DNA from: Hylemonella sp.
GTDB lineage: Bacteria; Pseudomonadota; Gammaproteobacteria; Burkholderiales; Burkholderiaceae_C
DNA: 64,000 bases
Reading direction: 5' to 3'
Assembly: GCF_027532185.1 (NCBI RefSeq)
Contig: NZ_JAPZSV010000003.1
Coordinates: 248,001-312,000, forward strand
Position 1 is the first letter of the stretch. The number at the start of each line of letters is the position of its first letter. The notes beneath the pieces are model-generated. The model saw nothing but the letters and a program-made list of their open reading frames with translations, made no database searches and was not told where the DNA came from. The position numbers were made by a program, and so were the translations under genes. Positions 58,110 through 64,000 of this stretch are shown here, one piece after another.

Positions 58110-59116
58110 GCGCCGAAGACCTCGGTATCGACTTCGCGGTTGCTCTGCTCGCTATAGCGGTTGCCCACCACGGTCTGCGGATTGATGACGGCCTCCAACT
58201 TGGCCATCAAAGCGGGCGTGAGCTTCACATGGACCGCGCCCACGTTCTCGGTCAGGTGCTCCGGGCTGGTGGTGCCGAAGAGCGGGATGATGTGCGGCGC
58301 TTTGTTCAGCAGCCAGGCCAGGGCCAGCTGGGCCGGTGTGCAGCCCACCTCCTGCGCCACGGCCTCGTAGGCCGGCAGCAGCTGAAGATTACCGGCGTAA
58401 TTCGCAGGCTCGAAGCGCGGCATGCCACGGCGGATGTCCTTGGCGTCCAAGGCGTTCACGTCGCGCAGCTTGCCGCTGAGGAAGCCGCGCGCCACGGGGC
58501 TGAAGGCCACGAAGGCGATGTCCAGTTCCTGGCAGGCCTGGAGTACGGCGATCTCGGGGTTGCGCGTCCAAAGCGAGTACTCGGTCTGCACGGCGGCCAG
58601 CGGGTGCACGGCGTGGGCCTTGCGTATCGTGGCCGCCGACACTTCACTCAGGCCGATCGTGCGCACGTGGCCACGCTCGACCAGGCGCGAGAGTTCACCC
58701 ACGCTGTCCTCGATGGGCACCTTCTTGTCCCAGCGATGCAGGTAATAAAGGTCGATCACATCGGTGCCCAGGCGGCGCAGGCTGTCTTCGCAGTTCTTGC
58801 GGATGGCCTCGGGGCGACCATCGATCACACGCACGAGCTTGCCGTCGCCGGCCACATCCACACCGGCCATGCCGCCCTTGCTGGCGAGCACGATCTTGCT
58901 GCGATGGGCCTTGAGCACACGGCCCACCAGGGTTTCGTTGGCGCCAAAGCCGTAGAGTGCGGCCGTGTCGAAATGGGTGATGCCGGCGTCCAGCGCGGCC
59001 AGCAGCAGGCGCTCGCCGTGCTCAGGGGCCGGTGGCTGGCCGTAGGCGTGGCTCAGGCTCATGCAGCCCAGGGCGAGCGCGGAAACCTGGAAGGGGCCAA
59101 TTTGTCGTTGCTGCAT
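58106..59116 (-). CDS. Aldo/keto reductase
   Basis: The 336-residue TIM-barrel protein has the catalytic tetrad: Asp and Tyr in FDTAALYGFG, Lys in ASKGG and His in YYLHRWD. It uses NADPH to reduce an aldehyde or ketone. ATG 59116 follows GGAGA. It lies downstream of pmdC across a 228-bp hairpin-rich gap, so membership of that operon is likely but not certain. Confidence 0.88.
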   Translation of the reverse strand: MQQRQIGPFQVSALALGCMSLSHAYGQPPAPEHGERLLLAALDAGITHFDTAALYGFGANETLVGRVLKAHRSKIVLASKGGMAGVDVAGDGKLVRVIDGRPEAIRKNCEDSLRRLGTDVIDLYYLHRWDKKVPIEDSVGELSRLVERGHVRTIGLSEVSAATIRKAHAVHPLAAVQTEYSLWTRNPEIAVLQACQELDIAFVAFSPVARGFLSGKLRDVNALDAKDIRRGMPRFEPANYAGNLQLLPAYEAVAQEVGCTPAQLALAWLLNKAPHIIPLFGTTSPEHLTENVGAVHVKLTPALMAKLEAVINPQTVVGNRYSEQSNREVDTEVFGA

Positions 59117-59164
59117 CTCAGTGTCTCCACTGCGCCGCACCTACCCGGCGGCGCTCAGAAAGGT

Positions 59165-59327
59165 CAAAGCCGGGAACGCCGCGGAACCGGCTTTGCCGGG
59201 CCGCTGGCGTTGCCCCCTGCAAGGGGCTGAGGTCTGTGGCTCCAAGCCTGCCTGCGCAGGCTTGGACAGACCGAAGAGCCTGCGCCTCTGACGCCGGCAC
59301 GTCTGGCGTAGCGACACATCGTGTCGC
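59165..59327. repeat. Hairpin-rich intergenic element between pmdC and the aldo/keto reductase gene
   Basis: The gap holds at least four perfect hairpins: 59165-59173/59187-59195 (9 bp), 59214-59218/59222-59226 (5 bp), 59242-59251/59256-59265 (10 bp) and 59311-59317/59321-59327 (7 bp), plus a weaker one at 59291-59309. None is followed by a T-run. It looks like a composite REP-type repeat or an mRNA-processing region. Confidence 0.6.
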
Positions 59328-59344
59328 GTAGCCTGGGGGTGAGT

Positions 59345-60292
59345 CTATTTGAGCTGCTGCTCCAGCTGGTGCAGCACCTGGTAGCAGGGCAGCACCTGGG
59401 CCACGCTGGCATTGGGCTCTCGGCCTTCGCGGATGGCGGCGAAGAACTCGCGGTCCTGCAGCTCGATGCCGTTCATGGATACATCCACCTTGCTCACATC
59501 GATCTTCTCGTCCTTGCCGTTGTACAGGTCGTCGTATCGCGCGATGTAGGTGGCCGTGTCGCCGATGTAGCGGAAGAAGGTACCCAGCGGGCCGTCGTTG
59601 TTGAACGAGAGCGACAGCGTGCAGATGGCACCGTTGGCCGCCTTCAGCTGGATGCTCATGTCCATGGCAATGCCCAGGTTCGGGTGGATCGGGCCCTGGA
59701 TGGCGTTGGCCTTCACGATGGGGCTGCCGGCCTGGTAGGCGAACAGGTCCACGGTGTGGGCGGCGTGGTGCCACAGCAGGTGGTCGGTCCAGCTGCGCGG
59801 CTGGCCCAGCGCGTTCATATTGGTGCGGCGGAAGAAGTAGGTCTGCACATCCATCTGCTGGATGTTGAACTCACCAGCCTGGATCTTCTTGTGCACGAAC
59901 TGGTGGCTGGGGTTGAAGCGACGTGTGTGGCCGCACATGGCGACCAGGCCCTTCTTCTTCTGCAGGGCCACGACTTCCTCGCCCTCCTTGAGCACGTCGC
60001 ACAGGGGGATCTCCACCTGCACGTGCTTGCCGGCTTCGAGGCAGGCCTTGGCCTGCGCAGCGTGCATCTGCGTGGGCGTGCACAGGATGACGGCGTCCAC
60101 TTCCTTGAGCTTGAGACTGTCGGCCAGGTCGGTGGTGACGTGCTGGATGCCGTACTTGTCGGCCACTTCCTTGGTCTTCTCCAAGTCCCGGCTGATCAAG
60201 GAAACGACTTCCACATCCTTGATGTTCTTGATGCCGTCCAGGTGCTTGATGCCGAAGGCACCGGCGCCGGCGAGGGCGACTTTGATCGTCAT
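59345..60292 (-). CDS. pmdC: 4-carboxy-2-hydroxymuconate-6-semialdehyde dehydrogenase (PmdC/LigC)
   Basis: The 315-residue protein of the Gfo/Idh/MocA family has an N-terminal NAD(P) motif GAGAFGIKHLDG and HVQVEIPLCD where many relatives have an EKP motif, as in LigC. It oxidises the protocatechuate ring-cleavage product to 2-pyrone-4,6-dicarboxylate. ATG 60292 places the Rossmann motif at the N-terminus. Confidence 0.92.
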   Translation of the reverse strand: MTIKVALAGAGAFGIKHLDGIKNIKDVEVVSLISRDLEKTKEVADKYGIQHVTTDLADSLKLKEVDAVILCTPTQMHAAQAKACLEAGKHVQVEIPLCDVLKEGEEVVALQKKKGLVAMCGHTRRFNPSHQFVHKKIQAGEFNIQQMDVQTYFFRRTNMNALGQPRSWTDHLLWHHAAHTVDLFAYQAGSPIVKANAIQGPIHPNLGIAMDMSIQLKAANGAICTLSLSFNNDGPLGTFFRYIGDTATYIARYDDLYNGKDEKIDVSKVDVSMNGIELQDREFFAAIREGREPNASVAQVLPCYQVLHQLEQQLK

Positions 60293-60303
60293 GGCGATGT
60301 TCC

Positions 60304-61639
<1,336 letters not shown>

Positions 61640-62584
61640 TTACTTCTCCTCCGGCCAGTACAGGCGCATGGGATTGTCCACCAGCAGCTTGCGCTGCAGC
61701 TCGGCCGTGGGGGCGATGTGGGGGATGAAGTCCACCAGCAGGCCGTCGTCGGGCATGTGGTCCTTGAGGTTGGGGTGCGGCCAGTCGGTGCCCCAGAGCA
61801 CGCGGTCCGGGAACTCCTGCACGATCTTGCGCGCAAACGGCACTACGTCCTTGTATGCATTCTGCTCGCCGTTGAGCGCCTTGGGGCCGGCCACCGAGAG
61901 GCGCTCGGGGCAGCTGACCTTGCTCCAGACATTCTTGTGCTCGCGCATGAACTTCAGGAAGAGCGCGAACTCGGGCCCGTCCAGGGGCTTGCTCACATCG
62001 GGTCTGCCCATGTGGTCCACCACCACGGTGGTCGGCAGGGCGGTGAAGAAGTCCCACAGCTCGGGCAGGTCCACGGCCTCGAAGTAGATCACCACGTGCC
62101 AGCCCAGCTTGGCGATGCGGCCAGCGATCTCCATGAGCTCGTCCTTGGGCGTGAAGTCCACCAGGCGCTTGACGAAGTTGAAACGCACGCCGCGCACGCC
62201 GGCGGCATGCAACTGCTGCAGCTCCTCGTCCGTCACGCTGCGCTTGACCGTGGCCACGCCGCGTGCCTTGCCCTTGCTTGAGAGGCAGGCATCGACCAGG
62301 GCGCGGTTGTCGGCGCCGTGGCAGGTGGCCTGCACGATAACGTTGCGCGCGAAGCCCAGATGGTCGCGCAGGGCGAAGAGCTGCGCCTTGCTCGCGTCAC
62401 ACGGCGTGTACTTGCGCTCGGGCGCGTAAGGAAACTCGGCACCGGGGCCGAAGACGTGGCAGTGCGCGTCAACAGCGCCCGCGGGCAGCGTGAACTTGGG
62501 CTTGCTCGGGCCCGTGTACCAGTCCAGCCAGCCGGCGGTCTTTTCGAAAGGTCCTGTGGTGGGTTTGCTCATGGATATGCTCAT
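61640..62584 (-). CDS. pmdD: 2-pyrone-4,6-dicarboxylate hydrolase (PmdD/LigI)
   Basis: The 314-residue amidohydrolase-superfamily enzyme has [12 protein letters not shown] with the HxH site and GTDWPHPN with the late Asp, as in LigI, which opens the pyrone ring without needing a metal. ATG 62584 overlaps the pmdF stop; ATG 62572 is an alternative. Confidence 0.94.
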   Translation of the reverse strand: MSISMSKPTTGPFEKTAGWLDWYTGPSKPKFTLPAGAVDAHCHVFGPGAEFPYAPERKYTPCDASKAQLFALRDHLGFARNVIVQATCHGADNRALVDACLSSKGKARGVATVKRSVTDEELQQLHAAGVRGVRFNFVKRLVDFTPKDELMEIAGRIAKLGWHVVIYFEAVDLPELWDFFTALPTTVVVDHMGRPDVSKPLDGPEFALFLKFMREHKNVWSKVSCPERLSVAGPKALNGEQNAYKDVVPFARKIVQEFPDRVLWGTDWPHPNLKDHMPDDGLLVDFIPHIAPTAELQRKLLVDNPMRLYWPEEK

Positions 62585-63273
62585 TCGATGTACTTCAGGC
62601 CCAGCTTTTCCAGCGGCTCGCGGAACTTGTACATGTCCAGGCCGAGCACGCCGGACGCGAGCTTGGCGCGCTTCTCGCCCTCGTTGGCTTCGCGCGCCGC
62701 GGCCGCGTCGGCCACCTTCTGGGCATCGGCGGCGTTGACCACGACCACGCCGTCGTCATCGGCCACGATGGCGTCGCCCGGGTTGACGATCATGCCGGCG
62801 CAGACCACGGGAATATTGACCGAGCCCAGCGTCGCCTTGATGGTGCCCTTGGCACTGATGGCGCGGCTCCAGACCGGGAAGTCCATGGCCTTGAGCTCGG
62901 CGATGTCACGGCAGCCACCGTCGATGATCAGACCCTTGGCGCCACGCGCCTTGAAGCTGGTGGCCAGCAGGTCGCCGAAGAAACCGTCCGTGTTGGGAGA
63001 GGACAGGGCCGCGACGACGATGTCGCCGGGCTTGATCTGCTCGGCCACCACGTGCAGCATCCAGTTGTCGCCCGGGTGCAGCAGCACGGTGACAGCGGGG
63101 CCGGCGATGCGGGCGCCGGAATAGATGGGGCGCATATAGGTCTGCATCAGGCCGACACGGCCTTGCGCTTCGTGCACGGTGGCCACGCCGTACTGGCCCA
63201 TTTTCTCGACGGCGGCGGCATCGGCGCGCACGATGTTGCGCTTGACGATGCCCAGGGGTGCGTTGACGCTCAT
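62581..63273 (-). CDS. pmdF: 4-carboxy-4-hydroxy-2-oxoadipate aldolase (PmdF/LigK)
   Basis: The 230-residue RraA-like class II aldolase has [17 protein letters not shown] with the Arg and Asp of the active site and DDDGVVVV near the C-terminus. It splits the six-carbon product into pyruvate and oxaloacetate and usually also decarboxylates oxaloacetate. It lies 34 bp after pmdE. Confidence 0.93.
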   Translation of the reverse strand: MSVNAPLGIVKRNIVRADAAAVEKMGQYGVATVHEAQGRVGLMQTYMRPIYSGARIAGPAVTVLLHPGDNWMLHVVAEQIKPGDIVVAALSSPNTDGFFGDLLATSFKARGAKGLIIDGGCRDIAELKAMDFPVWSRAISAKGTIKATLGSVNIPVVCAGMIVNPGDAIVADDDGVVVVNAADAQKVADAAAAREANEGEKRAKLASGVLGLDMYKFREPLEKLGLKYIE

Positions 63274-63307
63274 GGTGTTTCCTCGGTGGAGTTCTGTTGA
63301 AGATGGA

Positions 63308-64000
63308 TCACTTGCCCTGGGCCTTGAGGGCCGCATCGAGGCGCGTGAACACGCGGCGGGCATTGCCTTCGTAGACCTTGTAGCGCTGCTCGTCGTTGAG
63401 ATTGGCCGTGGCCTGGATATAGCGCTTGGTGTCGTCGTAGTAGGCGCCGGTCTCGGGGTCGATGCCGCGTACGGCGCCAATCATCTCGGAAGCGAACAGG
63501 ATGTTGTCCACCGGGATCACCTTGGTCAGCAGGTCGATGCCCGGCTGGTGGTAGACGCAGGTGTCGAAGTAGATGTTCTTGAGCAGGTGCTCGCTCAGCA
63601 GCGGCTTCTTCATCTCCTGCGCCAGGCCGCGGAAACGGCCCCAGTGGTAGGGCGCGGCACCGCCGCCATGCGGGATGATGAACTTGAGCGTCGGGAAGTC
63701 CTTGAACAGGTCGCCCTGGATCAGCTGCATGACCGCCGTGGTGTCGGCGTTCAGGTAGTGCGCGCCCGTGGTGTGGAAGCAGGCATTGCAGCTGGTCGAC
63801 ACATGGATCATGGCCGGAATGTCGTACTCCACCATCTTCTCGTAGATGGGGTACCAGTGGCGATCGGTCAGCGGCGGGCTGGTCCAGTGACCGCCGGAAG
63901 GGTCGGGGTTGAGGTTGATGCCCACATTGCCGTACTGCTTCACGCACTTTTCAAGCTCGGGGATGCAGGTCTTCGGGTCCACGCCCGGGCTCTGCGGCAG
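63308..64000 (-). CDS. pmdE: 4-oxalomesaconate hydratase (PmdE/LigJ), 3' part; starts beyond the window
   Basis: The last 230 residues of an amidohydrolase-family protein are visible, with [35 protein letters not shown] and [14 protein letters not shown], typical of LigJ-type hydratases. It adds water to 4-oxalomesaconate. The N-terminal metal-binding part lies outside the window. It is upstream of pmdF in the pmdE-F-D-A-B-C order. Confidence 0.92.
   Translation of the reverse strand: MPQSPGVDPKTCIPELEKCVKQYGNVGINLNPDPSGGHWTSPPLTDRHWYPIYEKMVEYDIPAMIHVSTSCNACFHTTGAHYLNADTTAVMQLIQGDLFKDFPTLKFIIPHGGGAAPYHWGRFRGLAQEMKKPLLSEHLLKNIYFDTCVYHQPGIDLLTKVIPVDNILFASEMIGAVRGIDPETGAYYDDTKRYIQATANLNDEQRYKVYEGNARRVFTRLDAALKAQGK

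Overview
The window is GC-rich chromosomal DNA from a betaproteobacterium, most likely a member of the Comamonadaceae. The evidence is the gene order cysS-alkA-accA-tilS-lysC, a protocatechuate 4,5-cleavage (pmd/lig) operon in the order E-F-D-A-B-C, a ZTP riboswitch in front of glyA-nrdR, a ribD-ribE-ribBX-ribH-nusB run, and long branched-chain amino acid transporter operons. The genus cannot be read from the sequence alone. No prophage, insertion sequence, CRISPR array or rRNA was seen. One tRNA gene, Ser(GCT), is present.

Layout. 1-6.6 kb: end of the hopanoid-precursor genes (hpnD, hpnE), a penicillin-acylase-family exported enzyme, a HAD phosphatase, hemH and a GST-like gene, followed by a 227-bp palindromic repeat. 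6.9-14.3 kb: a livKGFHM operon ending in an alpha/beta hydrolase, preceded by a sigma-54 promoter, tandem candidate activator sites and a sigma-54 activator gene. 14.3-20.6 kb: hslR, then an unusual module of a PTS EIIA-like protein without the phosphorylatable His, a KdpD-like kinase without the N-terminal KdpD domain, a KdpE-like regulator, and a TRAP transporter (dctQ, dctM) without a binding-protein gene. 20.6-26.4 kb: tRNA-Ser and housekeeping genes on the minus strand. 26.5-34.8 kb: envelope genes (two TPR proteins, an L,D-transpeptidase, two cyclophilins, lpxH, mtfA) and a large DUF349 protein. 34.8-35.5 kb: a 770-bp gene-poor stretch with strongly structured sequence, an isolated LexA-like box and an AT-rich tract. 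35.5-38.3 kb: a lytic transglycosylase, then riboswitch-glyA-nrdR.

38.3-47.6 kb: a type IV pilus minor-pilin cluster on the minus strand (pilE, fimT/fimU-like, pilV, pilW, pilX, pilY1), a further pseudopilin behind the pilY1 terminator, and a divergent TonB-like protein. 47.7-55.2 kb: riboflavin genes, nusB, an aminotransferase, and ybgC-tolQRA without tolB/pal. 55.2-64 kb: aromatic catabolism. A complete lower protocatechuate 4,5-cleavage set (pmdE partial, pmdF, pmdD, pmdA, pmdB, pmdC) is followed by an aldo/keto reductase and a hydrolase. A second, divergent extradiol dioxygenase pair stands back to back with a LysR regulator.

The parts most worth a second look are the rewired Kdp-like/TRAP module, the structured leader upstream of the DUF349 gene, the two hairpin-rich intergenic elements (6.7 kb and 59.2 kb), the sigma-54 control region of the liv operon, and the second dioxygenase pair.
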